A stretch of DNA of 64,000 nucleotides from Desulfobacteraceae bacterium (GCA_011389935.1 JAABTJ010000015.1:1-64000), one strand, 5' to 3'; counted from the first letter of the stretch, positions 8,203 to 17,618 are shown. Numbers and translations are program-made. Notes: a model not told the origin generated them from the sequence alone.

Positions 8203-8356
8203 GACGGCTTCAAAAAAATCCAATATCTGCGTTGCGCGCAATCTTTGAAGAATCTCATGTACGGATAAGTACAATCAATTCTTCAAAAATTGCACGCGCC
8301 TTGATCGTGAACTTTTTACAAAGCCGCCTGAAAACGACTTTTTTACGACGCCATCA
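8203..8356. repeat. Interspersed repeat, copy 1 (GATGGC-end family)
   Basis: This 154-base element runs from GACGGCTTC to ACGCCATC and shares long blocks with copies near 18.9, 23.6 and 60.9 kb, such as CCAATATCTGCGTTGCGC and the inner palindrome around GAATCTC and AATTCTTC. It contains no ORF of note. It lies 49 bases upstream of the tetR start, so it may carry or separate that gene's promoter. Confidence 0.8.
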
Positions 8357-8639
8357 GTATTGGCCCCATCGCAAAAAAAGGTTTTGCGATTCCTACAGAT
8401 TTGGATTTTTGTTATTTAGGTATCTTACAACAGTTCATTTGGATAAACAACGTTTTTTGATTTAAAAATATTTTTTTCGGCGGACGCCTTGAGAAACCCT
8501 GCATGAGCGGGGACCGCGCACAACGAAACGAAAAAATGTTTTTTTAAAATTAAAATAGTTCAAACTAATAATAATAGCACAATATAATTTTTTTGCAATA
8601 TCAAACTGCAATCGTTTCTGCGCACCTACGAAAGCTGAT
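8357..8639. other. AT-rich gap with one perfect hairpin
   Basis: The stretch between the repeat and the helicase gene is markedly AT-rich and has no credible gene. At 8368-8390 a perfect 9-base inverted repeat (ATCGCAAAA) surrounds a 5-base loop; it lacks a T run on either side, so terminator function is doubtful. The rest, around 8460-8620, consists of A/T tracts without recognisable boxes of good quality. Confidence 0.5.
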
Positions 8640-11591
8640 TTACCACGACACGGGAATCCGAACGGTATTGCCGGCCTTGTTTTTGAACAACAGGTAGCTG
8701 TTCTTCCGGCCGAAAAGATATATGTCCCGGGTGATGTCAACGTCTTTTTTGCAATACGCCGCAATCTCTTCGATCCGCCCCTCCTTCCACCACCTAAGGG
8801 CCACAAGGCCGTCTGCGGATTTGTTCCGTCCGAGGGTGACGCCGGCAAGGTGGTCCAGGGAGAGGCGGTAGCCGAGATGCCGGTGCACTTCTTCCAGGAT
8901 GTCGAGGGTAGGCAGATGCCTGAAGGGGAATTCGATTTGACCGCTGATAACGGCGTAGTCGAATCGCTTGATGTTAAACCCGACCACAAGGTCCAAAGAT
9001 GCCAGGTGTTTGACCAACTCCCCGACAGTCTCCTGGTAGTAGGTGAAATGCCTGTCCCCTGCGGAATCGTATAGCACCGCGCAGCTGATCCCCATCCGGT
9101 GGGCCCGCCCCCATCCGCCGACCTCGTCGGCGGAATACCGGGTTTCAATATCCAGAACACCGTAGTGCGGCAGGTTCTCTTCGCCCGGGATATCCGACAA
9201 TATTTCTTCGCCGGTATTGACTTTTCGCCCCGCCTCTTTTGCCTGGGGGATGGACCGCGCATGTTCCGCGGGTGAATGCAAAAGCTTGTCCAGAATAAAC
9301 AAGGCGGCGTTTTTGTCTAACGGACGGTTCCCGGAGCCGCATTTGGGCGAGTGGACGCACACGGGACAGCCGTTTTCGCACGCGCACTCCTCGATCGTCC
9401 GGCGGGCTGTTTCAAAAAGCGCCCCTGCTTTTTCGCAGGCGCTGCGGCACAGGCCGATGCCTCCGGGGATGGCATCATAGAGAAACACCGCCGCGTTTTG
9501 GACCTGCGCATGCCAGGGGATGGATATACCGCCGAGATCGTTCCGGTCGCAAAGCACAAACAGCGGACAAAGCCCTATGGCCGCATGCTCCATTGCGTGG
9601 ATACCCCCCATGAAGTGCATCTGCCGCTCCTCGGTTGCCTGGCGCACGTGTTCGGGGATCACGATCCAGAGCCCCTCTGTCTCAAAAACCTGCGGGGGGA
9701 AATCCAGCGGCAGAATATTGATCCGCTGGTGATTTTTGATCTGCCACGTTTCATACCCGGTCACCTGGTCGGTCACCTTGAGCCGGCCGAAGCCGACCGT
9801 TGTCGCACCCACGGCTTTTTCGTGAAAGATCTCCAGGATCTCGGTCTGCTTGGTGCTCCGGGAGCGGGTATAAAAATTCGGATTTGCAGGGGCTGCGGTG
9901 ACAGTGCCGGTTTCGATATCCAGGGCGCTAACGAGGTACGTCATGCCGTGATGCAGGTAAACAGCGCCGGGATGCGTCTCCCGAAAGGCCCGGAAACCGT
10001 CGATTTCACCCATTCTTTCGCCGGATTGTTCATTGATGATCGTATACCGGGAGCCCGAACCCCGCAAATCGATTTTTCGCTGGGGGGATTTTTCAGCGGC
10101 AAAATACTTCCTGCCGTCGGCGCTTTTGAGCAGTCTGGCCGAGGCTTCCAGAAGATCAAGGTGTTTTTGGAAGGAAGCGTGATGATACACGGGATCATCG
10201 ATGCCGAGGGGATGCTCCGCAGCGGCGCAGACCAGATGCTTTGTGGCGATTTCCCTGTTGTGCGGGTTGATTGCAGCGGATTCCGGCTCCCGCGCGATGA
10301 AATCGGCGGCATGGCGAAGGATGTACTGATCCAATGCGTCTTCTCCGCCGACCATGACAACGGCCGAATCTTTACCGCTCCGCCCTACCCTTCCGCCGCG
10401 CTGGCGGGTCGCCATGACGGTCCCCGGGTATCCCACCAGGATACACAGGTCCAGGCTGCCGATATCAATGCCCAGCTCCAGGGCGGAGGTGGAAATCACC
10501 GCCAGAAGCTCCCCGGACATGAGTTGCTGCTCGACCTGGCGCCTTTCCTCGGGCAGAAACCCGGCGCGGTAGGCGCTGATCCTGTCCGAATACGGCCCTT
10601 TGCTGCCGGAGGCCCACAGAGCGATCAGTTCGGTCATTTTCCGGGACTGGGAATACACGATGGTGCGAAGCTCCCGGACAAGGGCGGCTTTTAACAGCAG
10701 AATCGCGGTCCGGGCGGCTCCTTCAACGGGATTAATAAACACAAGGTGCCGCCTTCCCTCGGGGGCGCCGGTTTTTTTAATGCATTCGACATCCAGCCCG
10801 GTGAGCGCCCCGGCAAGTTCTGCCGGGTTGGCAATGGTGGCGGAACAGAAGACGAAAACGGGAGCCGCCCCGTAAAGCGCGCATATCCGGCGCAGCCGCC
10901 GGAGCACCTGGGACATGTGGGACCCCAAAACGCCCCGGTATACGTGGATTTCATCGATAACTACGAATTTCAGCTTTGAAAAAAAGTCCGCCCATTTTTC
11001 GTGGTGCGGTAAAAACCCGAGGTGGATCATCTCCGGGTTGGTCATCACCACGTTGGGCGGGTTGGCGCGTATTTTTTTCCGGTGCCACGCGGTGGTGTCG
11101 CCGTCATAAATGGCTGCAGACGGCCGTGGCCCAGGCGGGCAGGCCACGGCCGTCTCGTTGAAGCTGCGCAGCTGGTCCTGCGCCAGGGCTTTTAAGGGAA
11201 ACAGGTAAAGGGCCCTGGTTTCCGGGTCGGCTGCCACCGCCTCCATCACCGGCAGGTTGTAGATCAGCGTCTTGCCGGAAGCCGTGGGGGTGGCCACGAC
11301 CACATGTTTTTGCTCCAGGATCTTTGATATCGCCTCGTGCTGGTGGATGTAAAGCGAATCAATGCCCATGGTTTTCAGCAGCGGCGCAATGATCCCGGGC
11401 CGGGTTCGCCCGCCGGGTGCATGGCCTTCAAATGAAGCGTTTTTCCAGACGGCCGGAATTTTTTCAAGCACCGTGTGGTAGACCACCTGGGCGCCGGGGC
11501 GCCGGGAGGAAAGCAGCGCGGAAATATATTCGCTGATGGATCCCGAAACCGCATCGTCTGTGGAAGCGGATCGGTCGTGGGGTTGCGTCAT
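8640..11591 (-). CDS. MrfA-like DEAD/DEAH helicase fused to MrfB/YprB-like RNase H-fold exonuclease
   Basis: The protein has about 983 residues. The first part is a superfamily 2 helicase of the YprA/MrfA type: ATPTASGKT (motif I), DEIH (motif II), SATIANP (III), then TSALELGIDIG and RQRGGRVGR (V and VI). A DUF1998-type cysteine cluster follows (CACENGCPVCVHSPKC). The last 174 residues form a DEDD exonuclease of the YprB/RNase_H_2 type: LDIET, FNIKRFD and YCKKDVDITRD. In Bacillus the equivalent separate proteins MrfA and MrfB act together in mitomycin-lesion excision repair. The ATG at 11591 is preferred because it follows the holA stop by one base; an in-frame TTG at 11612 would add seven residues. 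Confidence 0.88.
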   Translation of the reverse strand: MTQPHDRSASTDDAVSGSISEYISALLSSRRPGAQVVYHTVLEKIPAVWKNASFEGHAPGGRTRPGIIAPLLKTMGIDSLYIHQHEAISKILEQKHVVVATPTASGKTLIYNLPVMEAVAADPETRALYLFPLKALAQDQLRSFNETAVACPPGPRPSAAIYDGDTTAWHRKKIRANPPNVVMTNPEMIHLGFLPHHEKWADFFSKLKFVVIDEIHVYRGVLGSHMSQVLRRLRRICALYGAAPVFVFCSATIANPAELAGALTGLDVECIKKTGAPEGRRHLVFINPVEGAARTAILLLKAALVRELRTIVYSQSRKMTELIALWASGSKGPYSDRISAYRAGFLPEERRQVEQQLMSGELLAVISTSALELGIDIGSLDLCILVGYPGTVMATRQRGGRVGRSGKDSAVVMVGGEDALDQYILRHAADFIAREPESAAINPHNREIATKHLVCAAAEHPLGIDDPVYHHASFQKHLDLLEASARLLKSADGRKYFAAEKSPQRKIDLRGSGSRYTIINEQSGERMGEIDGFRAFRETHPGAVYLHHGMTYLVSALDIETGTVTAAPANPNFYTRSRSTKQTEILEIFHEKAVGATTVGFGRLKVTDQVTGYETWQIKNHQRINILPLDFPPQVFETEGLWIVIPEHVRQATEERQMHFMGGIHAMEHAAIGLCPLFVLCDRNDLGGISIPWHAQVQNAAVFLYDAIPGGIGLCRSACEKAGALFETARRTIEECACENGCPVCVHSPKCGSGNRPLDKNAALFILDKLLHSPAEHARSIPQAKEAGRKVNTGEEILSDIPGEENLPHYGVLDIETRYSADEVGGWGRAHRMGISCAVLYDSAGDRHFTYYQETVGELVKHLASLDLVVGFNIKRFDYAVISGQIEFPFRHLPTLDILEEVHRHLGYRLSLDHLAGVTLGRNKSADGLVALRWWKEGRIEEIAAYCKKDVDITRDIYLFGRKNSYLLFKNKAGNTVRIPVSW

Positions 11592-11592
11592 G

Positions 11593-13056
11593 TCAGGGCC
11601 GGTCATTTGCAATGCAGATATGAAGAATCATCTCTTCGAGGACGGCTTTGGGGGAGCGCCCCGTGGTTTTCAGGCGGATGTCCGCCTCGTGCAGCCGGAC
11701 CAGGAAATCCTTCAGCCCGTCGGTCCCGAACCGCTCGGCCTGAAGGAAAAGCTGGTATACGGGATAGGGATTGTTGGGATTTTTAACAATGCCCAGATCG
11801 CTTGCCCGCGCCTTCTTTCCGGCAGTTTTTTTCCCTTTTTTACTTTCTGCGCCAAGGGCTTCCCGTCCGTCTTCAGCGGCTGCAAGCTCCTGGTCGTACT
11901 TCACGACAGCGGGCATGACCTGCTTTTTGAATGGATCAAATCCCATACCGGGCTGCCAGGCTTTTCCATGGGGGCTTTCCGTGAAAAACCGGATCATCAA
12001 TAGCTTTCGCACCTGGTTGACAACGGCGTTGAGCAGCTGCATGTAGTGAAAGCCCGAAAACAGAAGCGAGGACAAACACTGGATCGCCTTTGGCGCATTT
12101 TTTTCGAAAAGGGCCCCGGTAAAGACAAACACCGGGTCCTCCCGGGTTTTATCCAGAACCGCCGCCACATCTTCGTTTCTGATATGCGGGGAGGCCCCTG
12201 CATACTGAATGAGCTTTTCAATATTGGCGGAAAAAACGCGGGGCGAAAAACCGGTCAGGTGAAAAACCCGGTCAAACACTTTGCTGTCCGCACTTTTTTG
12301 ATGCGTTGCGAGCAGGTGCTGCATCAGGCCGGTCAGGACCTGTTTCTGCTGGTCCACCTCGGCCTTTCGCGACCCGGTGGGGACACTGCAGTTGATCACC
12401 GTATGGGCCGCATTGATTGCCTTGTAAAGGGCGCTCCTGCGGTCGACGGTGCCCGCCGTCAAAAGCAGAACATGCCCCTTTGGAAAGCCTTTTTGAAGGG
12501 CTTCCTTGAGTATGGCTGCGGCACCGGTCCCCCCTGCCGGTGAAATGCCTTTTTCAATCCCGTAGGCTGCCGCCTGTTTCAGCCAACCGATATCGGTATG
12601 GGGGCGCGGATCCATTTTCAGGACTTTTTCCGGATCTCCTTCGGAAATATCGGCCGTGTCGACCTGGAGCCTTGCCGCAAGCTCGGCAAGGAGACGGGCA
12701 GCAGAGTGAATATCGTTGGAAAGACGCGCCTCTTCGATTCGCTCAAGGTGCTTTTCCGGCTGGAATCCGGACGCAAACAGGATATCCGCCTTCACACGAA
12801 CCACTTTTCTGGGCGCGAAAAAGGAGATCGTGTTGATCTGTTCGATAAGTGCGTATATGGATTCTCCCTCCGCCAGGTCAACGGTTTCCAGGTGAACGGA
12901 TTTATCGGCCGGGTCGGGAAGGAGCCTGTCAACGATGCTGGATGCGGCCTGCTCGACCAGGAATCCATCGCCAAAGACAAGATAGGCGGAATCAACGCCT
13001 TGCGAAGGCGTCCGGTTCAGGTGCGAAATAAGTTGGTTGTAAAGAATTTCCGGCAT
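11593..13056 (-). CDS. holA: DNA polymerase III subunit delta
   Basis: This 487-residue protein is the clamp-loader delta subunit, recognised from the N-terminal fold (LVFGDGFLVEQAASSIVDRLL), the FFAPRKVVRVK strand, the ADSKVFDRVFHLTGFSPRV region and the C-terminal collar domain near FSGFHYMQLLNAVVNQVRKLL. It is about 140 residues longer than typical HolA. Extra segments lie at about 90-160 and around a basic stretch (KKGKKTAGKKARA) near residue 410. It follows lspA by 39 bases and abuts the helicase gene, so ileS-lspA-holA-helicase appear to be one minus-strand run. Confidence 0.85.
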   Translation of the reverse strand: MPEILYNQLISHLNRTPSQGVDSAYLVFGDGFLVEQAASSIVDRLLPDPADKSVHLETVDLAEGESIYALIEQINTISFFAPRKVVRVKADILFASGFQPEKHLERIEEARLSNDIHSAARLLAELAARLQVDTADISEGDPEKVLKMDPRPHTDIGWLKQAAAYGIEKGISPAGGTGAAAILKEALQKGFPKGHVLLLTAGTVDRRSALYKAINAAHTVINCSVPTGSRKAEVDQQKQVLTGLMQHLLATHQKSADSKVFDRVFHLTGFSPRVFSANIEKLIQYAGASPHIRNEDVAAVLDKTREDPVFVFTGALFEKNAPKAIQCLSSLLFSGFHYMQLLNAVVNQVRKLLMIRFFTESPHGKAWQPGMGFDPFKKQVMPAVVKYDQELAAAEDGREALGAESKKGKKTAGKKARASDLGIVKNPNNPYPVYQLFLQAERFGTDGLKDFLVRLHEADIRLKTTGRSPKAVLEEMILHICIANDRP

Positions 13057-13095
13057 AATTGCACTGATTCGTTGGGGAGTTGCATCGGAATGGTT

Positions 13096-13584
13096 TTATT
13101 CCGGAATTTTTTTAACGACCAGGTAATAGGCGAAGATCACCATGCCGATGGAAATGGCGCTGTCCGCGATGTTGAAGGCCGGCCAGTGATACGAACCGAT
13201 GTAGAGGTCGATAAAATCGACGACATTTCCATGGCGAATCCGGTCGATAAGGTTGCCCAGCGCCCCCCCGAAAATCATAGCAAAACCGGCCGTCAGCGGC
13301 CAGTGCCGCGCCGGGGTTCGCCAATGAAGGTACAGCACCAGGCATGCGGCGATAAAGGCCACACCGATAAAGAGAACAATCCGTATGCGAACATCCTGGT
13401 CTGAAAAAAGGCCGAACGCGCCGCCGGGGTTCCGGACATGGACCAGGTTTGCAAATCCCGGAATCACGACTATATGCGAATGCAGGGGCATGTACGCCAT
13501 CAACAGCCACTTGGTAAGCTGATCGAGCACCACGACAATGGCGCACACCGCCCCGAAACCGATATGCTTTTTCCTGTCATCCAT
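13096..13584 (-). CDS. lspA: Lipoprotein signal peptidase (signal peptidase II)
   Basis: This 162-residue inner-membrane aspartyl protease cleaves prolipoproteins after lipid modification. Four transmembrane segments are apparent, and the catalytic aspartates lie in GNLIDRIRHGNVVDF and FNIADS. Length is standard. It begins 28 bases after ileS ends; an ileS-lspA pairing is widespread in bacteria and supports both calls. Confidence 0.95.
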   Translation of the reverse strand: MDDRKKHIGFGAVCAIVVVLDQLTKWLLMAYMPLHSHIVVIPGFANLVHVRNPGGAFGLFSDQDVRIRIVLFIGVAFIAACLVLYLHWRTPARHWPLTAGFAMIFGGALGNLIDRIRHGNVVDFIDLYIGSYHWPAFNIADSAISIGMVIFAYYLVVKKIPE

Positions 13585-13612
13585 TAAACGCTTTTCCGGT
13601 GATGGTGGGGGA

Positions 13613-16408
13613 TTATCCGCCGATATTGGTCAGCACGCTGCGGCAGCGGGCGCACACCGTGGGGTGCTGATCATCCTCGCCCACGGTCTCGTCGTATACC
13701 CAGCACCGCTCGCATTTTTCACCGCCGGACGGCTGAACGCGGATGCGAAGGCCGTCCATGTCCGTGTCCGTAAACGAAGCGTCGCCTTCCTGGTTTTGAA
13801 TGCTGACTGCGGACACGATAAAAAAAGCGCGCAAATCCGCCTCGTAGGCCTTCAACAAATCATACAGCGGCCCGGACGCGCAAAGGGTCACCCAGGCGTC
13901 CAGGGAATGACCGATCACCTTGTCTGCACGGGCTTTCTCCATTGCCCGGGTCACCTCTCCCCGCACTTTCAACAGGTTTTCCCATTTTTCCGCAAGCGCA
14001 TCATCGATCAGTGCCGGATCGAAACGGGGCATTTCCGCAAGGTGGACGCTCCCGTCCGTGCCGGTGTGCGGCAGGAAAGAATGGATCTCCTCGGCCGTAA
14101 ACGGTAGAATCGGCGCCATGAGACGGGTGATGGCGGACAATATGTGCTGCATTCCGGTTTGGGCGCTTCTGCGAAGGAGCGAATCGGGTTCGCTCGTATA
14201 CAGCCGGTCCTTGAGGATGTCCAGGTAAAACGAGGACAAGTCGATGGTGCAGAAATTATACAGCCCGTGATAGATGACGTGGAAATCGTAATTGTCATAG
14301 GCCTGAACAGCGCGCTTGACCAGCCCCTGCAGACGGTGGAGCATGAACCGGTCAAGCTCGCTCATATCCTTGTAGGCGCATGCGTTGGTTTTCGGATCAA
14401 AGTCGCTGAGGTTTCCGATCATGAAGCGGCAGGTGTTTCGAATGCGGCGGTAGGCGTCGCTTAACTGTTTCAGGATGTTATCCGATATCCGGATATCGTC
14501 TTTGTAGTCGGAGGCGGCGACCCACAGGCGCAGGATCTCCGCACCGTACCGGTCGATGACCTTTTTCGGGGCGATCACGTTGCCCACGGACTTGGACATT
14601 TTCTTCCCCTGCCCGTCCACGACGAATCCATGGGTCAACACCGATTTGTACGGGGGCCCCCCTTTAAGCCCTACAGCCGTGAGAAGGGAGCTGTGAAACC
14701 AGCCCCGGTGCTGGTCCGACCCTTCGAGATACAGATCCGCGGGCCATTCCAGGTTGTCCCGGGCTTCCAGCACGGCCGCATGGCTGACGCCCGAGTCGAA
14801 CCAGACATCGAGGATGTCGGTTTCCTTGTCAAAGCTCGTCCCCCCGCATGCCGCGCAGGCGCTGTTTTCAGGCAGGAAAAAGGCCGCGTCCTTTTCAAAC
14901 CAGATATCCGCCCCTTTCTCCCGGAAAATGCCGAAAATTTTGTCCACGATTTCCCGGTTGATGTGCACTTCGCCGCAGGACCGGCAGAAAAACATGGTGA
15001 TGGGAACACCCCACGAACGCTGCCGGGATACGCACCAGTCCGGCCGGTGACGGATCATGCTGTAGATGCGCTCCTTGCCCCATGCGGGAATCCACTGGAC
15101 CGTGTCAATGGCGGCAAGGGATTTTTTCCGCAAATCGTTTTTCTCCATGGAAATGAACCACTGGGGGGTGGCCCGGAATATAACCGGTTTTTTGCAGCGC
15201 CAGCAGTGCGGGTAGGAATGGCTCATATTTTCCCGGGCCATGAGCATGCCTTTTTCTTCCAGGGTTTCAATGATATTCGGATCCGCCTTGAAAACGAACT
15301 GGCCGGCAAATGGACCGGTATCCTCGGTCAGAAGCCCGTTTTCATCCACCGGCGAGTAGACATCGAGCCCGTACGCCTGCCCGGTTTCATAGTCCTCCCG
15401 GCCGTGCCCGGGGGCGGTGTGCACGCATCCGGTGCCGGCCTCGAGGGTGACATGGTCCCCCAGCACGAGCAGCGACTGCCGGTCGTAGAACGGATGACGG
15501 CAGTGTTTGTGCTCGAGCGCTTTGGGATCAACCGGTGCAACAATACGGTAATCGTCAATGCCGAATGATTTCATGCACCCCTGGACAAGGTCTTTGGCAA
15601 GGATCAGAACCCCGTTTTCCGGGGTCTCAACGGCAACGTAGGGCAAATCCGGGTGCAGGGCCACGGCAAGGTTGGCCGGCAGGGTCCAGGGAGTGGTGGT
15701 CCAGATGACCACGGAAACGTCTTTTCCCGCCAGTTTTTCATCGATCGCCTCGGGCGGGTCTGCCAAGGGAAATTTAACGTACACAGAGGGGGAGGTCTCG
15801 TCCGCGTACTCGATTTCGGCTTCGGCCAATGCGGTTTTACAGCTGCAGCACCAGTATATGGGCTTTTTGTGCCGCACCATGCCGCCCTGGAGGGCAAATT
15901 CAGTGCAGAGCTTTGCAATGATGGCTTCGTATTCGTAGTTCATGGTCAGGTACGGATCGTCCCATTGCCCCATGACGCCGAGGCGCTTGAACTCCTCCCG
16001 CTGAATGTCGATATATTTTTCCGCATAGGAACGGCAGTGGCGGCGAATTTCAACAATGGACATTTCTTTTTTCTTCGAACCCAGCTGCTTGTCCACGTTG
16101 TGTTCAATGGGAAGGCCGTGGCAGTCCCATCCGGGGACGTACTGGGCGTCAAACCCCGCCATCTGACGGGAACGGACGATGATATCCTTTAAAATCTTGT
16201 TGAGCGCGGTGCCGATATGGATGTTGCCGTTGGCATACGGCGGGCCGTCATGGAGGACAAACCGTTTTCTGCCTTGTGCGTTTTCGCAGATTTTTTCGTA
16301 GAGCTTTTCGGTATGCCATTTTTCGATCTGGACGGGTTCCCGACCCGCCAGGTTGGCTTTCATGGGAAACCCGGAGTCGGGAAGGTTCAGCGTTTTCTTG
16401 TAATCCAT
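13613..16408 (-). CDS. ileS: Isoleucine--tRNA ligase
   Basis: This 931-residue class I aminoacyl-tRNA synthetase charges tRNA-Ile. [12 protein letters not shown] (55-66) is the HIGH region, KMSKS lies at about 602-606, and CERCW...CARC close to the C-terminus is the zinc site found in bacterial IleS. The start is supported by AAAGGACAATCCCC before the ATG. A likely promoter lies at 16496-16525. Between them a ten-codon frame at 16422-16454 ([10 protein letters not shown]) with AAGGA before it is a possible but weak upstream ORF. No T-box leader is visible. Confidence 0.97.
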   Translation of the reverse strand: MDYKKTLNLPDSGFPMKANLAGREPVQIEKWHTEKLYEKICENAQGRKRFVLHDGPPYANGNIHIGTALNKILKDIIVRSRQMAGFDAQYVPGWDCHGLPIEHNVDKQLGSKKKEMSIVEIRRHCRSYAEKYIDIQREEFKRLGVMGQWDDPYLTMNYEYEAIIAKLCTEFALQGGMVRHKKPIYWCCSCKTALAEAEIEYADETSPSVYVKFPLADPPEAIDEKLAGKDVSVVIWTTTPWTLPANLAVALHPDLPYVAVETPENGVLILAKDLVQGCMKSFGIDDYRIVAPVDPKALEHKHCRHPFYDRQSLLVLGDHVTLEAGTGCVHTAPGHGREDYETGQAYGLDVYSPVDENGLLTEDTGPFAGQFVFKADPNIIETLEEKGMLMARENMSHSYPHCWRCKKPVIFRATPQWFISMEKNDLRKKSLAAIDTVQWIPAWGKERIYSMIRHRPDWCVSRQRSWGVPITMFFCRSCGEVHINREIVDKIFGIFREKGADIWFEKDAAFFLPENSACAACGGTSFDKETDILDVWFDSGVSHAAVLEARDNLEWPADLYLEGSDQHRGWFHSSLLTAVGLKGGPPYKSVLTHGFVVDGQGKKMSKSVGNVIAPKKVIDRYGAEILRLWVAASDYKDDIRISDNILKQLSDAYRRIRNTCRFMIGNLSDFDPKTNACAYKDMSELDRFMLHRLQGLVKRAVQAYDNYDFHVIYHGLYNFCTIDLSSFYLDILKDRLYTSEPDSLLRRSAQTGMQHILSAITRLMAPILPFTAEEIHSFLPHTGTDGSVHLAEMPRFDPALIDDALAEKWENLLKVRGEVTRAMEKARADKVIGHSLDAWVTLCASGPLYDLLKAYEADLRAFFIVSAVSIQNQEGDASFTDTDMDGLRIRVQPSGGEKCERCWVYDETVGEDDQHPTVCARCRSVLTNIGG

Positions 16409-16495
16409 GGGGATTGTCCTTTCAGAAACGAAATAGTATGCAGTTCAAGGCCATGACGTCCTTGAAAAAAGGTTATCTTTCTAAAGAAATTGTTA

Positions 16496-16525
16496 AATTT
16501 ACGCCACTTGGGGAAACCATGTCAA
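16496..16525 (-). promoter_or_regulatory. Sigma70 promoter for ileS
   Basis: TTGACA (16525-16520) and TAAATT (16501-16496) with an 18-base spacer face ileS on the minus strand, giving a leader of roughly 80 bases. It separates ileS transcription from the structured element at 16561-16757. Confidence 0.6.
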
Positions 16526-16560
16526 GGACTTTGGTTTCATGCAGGGATAAAGGTCAGTTT

Positions 16561-16757
16561 CCGATGAAGGAGGCCTGTGCGCCCACGGCAACTTTCCGGT
16601 CTTGGGATATCTCCTCGCCTTGATAAGCCGCGCCCTGAAAACTCGTCCCGCTAAAGGCGGGACGCAAACAATTCAGGTCGCCTGGCTTATCTGCGACGGG
16701 AGCTATCGCCAATCCCGCCCAATGTTGCCTTAGGGCTGCACCGCCCCCCTCCATCGG
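16561..16757 (-). ncRNA. Rod-folding structured RNA or palindromic element, copy A
   Basis: The 197-base segment folds on itself over almost its whole length. From outside in, read on the minus strand, the pairs include CCGATG:CATCGG, GGAGG:CCTCC, GTGC:GCAC, GGCAAC:GTTGCC, GGGAT:ATCCC, CTCC:GGAG, GATAAGCC:GGCTTATC, CCTGAA:TTCAGG and GTCCCGC:GCGGGAC. In minus sense it aligns with the plus-strand element at 16896-17096, sharing for example GCAACAT, AGCTC, CAGATAA or GAAGATAA, and TTATCAAG. Stems differ by compensatory changes, which points to selection on structure. No known family is recognised; 6S-like RNA or a palindromic mobile element are alternatives. The strand is inferred from the alignment only. 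Confidence 0.55.
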
Positions 16758-16784
16758 ATATTGGTCATTTTATATGCCGGATGC

Positions 16785-16812
16785 TTGACAGGTTTTTTGA
16801 GGAATGTAATAT
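16785..16812 (+). promoter_or_regulatory. Putative promoter reading into structured element B
   Basis: TTGACA (16785-16790), 16 bases, TAATAT (16807-16812) on the plus strand. Transcription would begin near 16819 and run through the structured element at 16896-17096 toward dtd. This is the best promoter in the gap between the two elements. Confidence 0.55.
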
Positions 16813-16895
16813 GATTAGCTTGTACGGGCTAAAATTTTTCATCCGAAAACATCGCAAGCCGAGAACATTGCTGGATTGTGAATTCATCCAATGGA

Positions 16896-17096
16896 AAATT
16901 TTGAAAAAGGGGTGTGGGAGTTGACCGGAGCAACATCGGGAGGGCTTGGCGGCAGCTCTTGGCGAAGATAATCCAGGTACCCTGCATTGTCTGAGCCCGC
17001 AGGGCGATTTTGCAGGGTGCGGATTATCAAGCCATAGAGATGCCCCAAGTTCTCACGGTTGCTACGGCCACCTCCGACACCCCTTTTTCAAAATTT
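16896..17096 (+). ncRNA. Rod-folding structured RNA or palindromic element, copy B
   Basis: The ends pair perfectly over 20 bases (16896-16915 with 17077-17096). Inside follow GGAG:CTCC, CCG:CGG, AGCAAC:GTTGCT, CTTGG:CCAAG, GGC:GCC, CTCT:AGAG, TGGC:GCCA, GATAATCC:GGATTATC, ACCCTGC:GCAGGGT and a GCCC:GGGC tip. The result is a nearly continuous helix of about 80 pairs with small internal loops. It is related to copy A on the other strand; GATAATCC:GGATTATC here replaces GATAAGCC:GGCTTATC there. A T-run (17110-17117) follows 14 bases later. It lies 65 bases before dtd, so it could be a small RNA, the dtd 5' leader or a mobile palindrome. Confidence 0.55.
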
Positions 17097-17161
17097 AACC
17101 TATTTATCCTTTTTTTTCCAATATGGCGTAAATCAAAGATATCCAGGAGGTATTAAAGAAT

Positions 17162-17614
17162 ATGATAGCGGTTGTGCAGCGTGTAAAGAACAGTTCGGTA
17201 GCCGTGGATGACGAAACTATCGGGGCCATTGGGCAGGGGTTGATGGTTCTTCTGGGTGTGGCGGACACGGACGACGTGCCGGAAATCGACTTTCTGGCGG
17301 AAAAAGCGGTCAATCTCCGCATCTTCGAGGATGAAAACGGCAAGATGAACCGGTCCCTTCTGGACATCGGCGGGCAGATGCTGGTGGTCTCGCAGTTCAC
17401 CCTCCTGGGGGATTGCAGCAAGGGACGGCGCCCCTCGTTTATCCATGCAGCCGCGCCGGAAAAGGCCGAGGACTATTACCAGAAATTCGTGGAAAAGGTG
17501 CGCGGCATGGGTGTATCGGTTGAAACCGGCCAGTTCCGGGCCATGATGGACGTCTCCCTTGTAAACCATGGGCCGGTCACCATGATCCTGAAAAGTAAAA
17601 ACCACGCGGAGTAA
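17162..17614 (+). CDS. dtd: D-aminoacyl-tRNA deacylase
   Basis: This 150-residue enzyme hydrolyses D-aminoacyl-tRNAs (and Gly-tRNA-Ala), protecting translation. [13 protein letters not shown], the SQFTLLGD catalytic loop (about 79-86) and the cis-Gly-Pro motif region VNHGPVTM are present. The usual G-F-G-A-x-M block reads GQFRAMM, with Arg replacing the second glycine; the rest is standard. CAGGAGG lies upstream of the ATG. It is followed after four bases by the peptidase gene. Confidence 0.95.
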   Translation: MIAVVQRVKNSSVAVDDETIGAIGQGLMVLLGVADTDDVPEIDFLAEKAVNLRIFEDENGKMNRSLLDIGGQMLVVSQFTLLGDCSKGRRPSFIHAAAPEKAEDYYQKFVEKVRGMGVSVETGQFRAMMDVSLVNHGPVTMILKSKNHAE

Positions 17615-17618
17615 GGAT

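Noticed and set aside
9351-10694. 447-codon plus-strand frame over the helicase-nuclease gene
   Set aside because: Antisense to a gene with intact helicase motifs; no homology in its translation.
16409-16560. T-box riboswitch before ileS
   Set aside because: No specifier loop, no T-box sequence and no terminator/antiterminator pair precede ileS.
16554-16754. 66-codon frame inside structured element A
   Set aside because: The segment is a near-complete palindrome; the frame has no ribosome site and the composition follows the hairpin, not a protein.
16561-16757. c-di-GMP (GEMM) riboswitch, suggested by GGGACGCAAAC
   Set aside because: The GGGAC here pairs fully in a simple GTCCCGC hairpin, and the conserved GEMM helices and tetraloop-receptor pattern are missing.
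16561-17096. RNase P RNA, tmRNA or SRP RNA
   Set aside because: Signature sequences (GAGGAAAGTCCGGGC of RNase P, tmRNA tag frame, SRP tetraloop helix) are absent from both elements.
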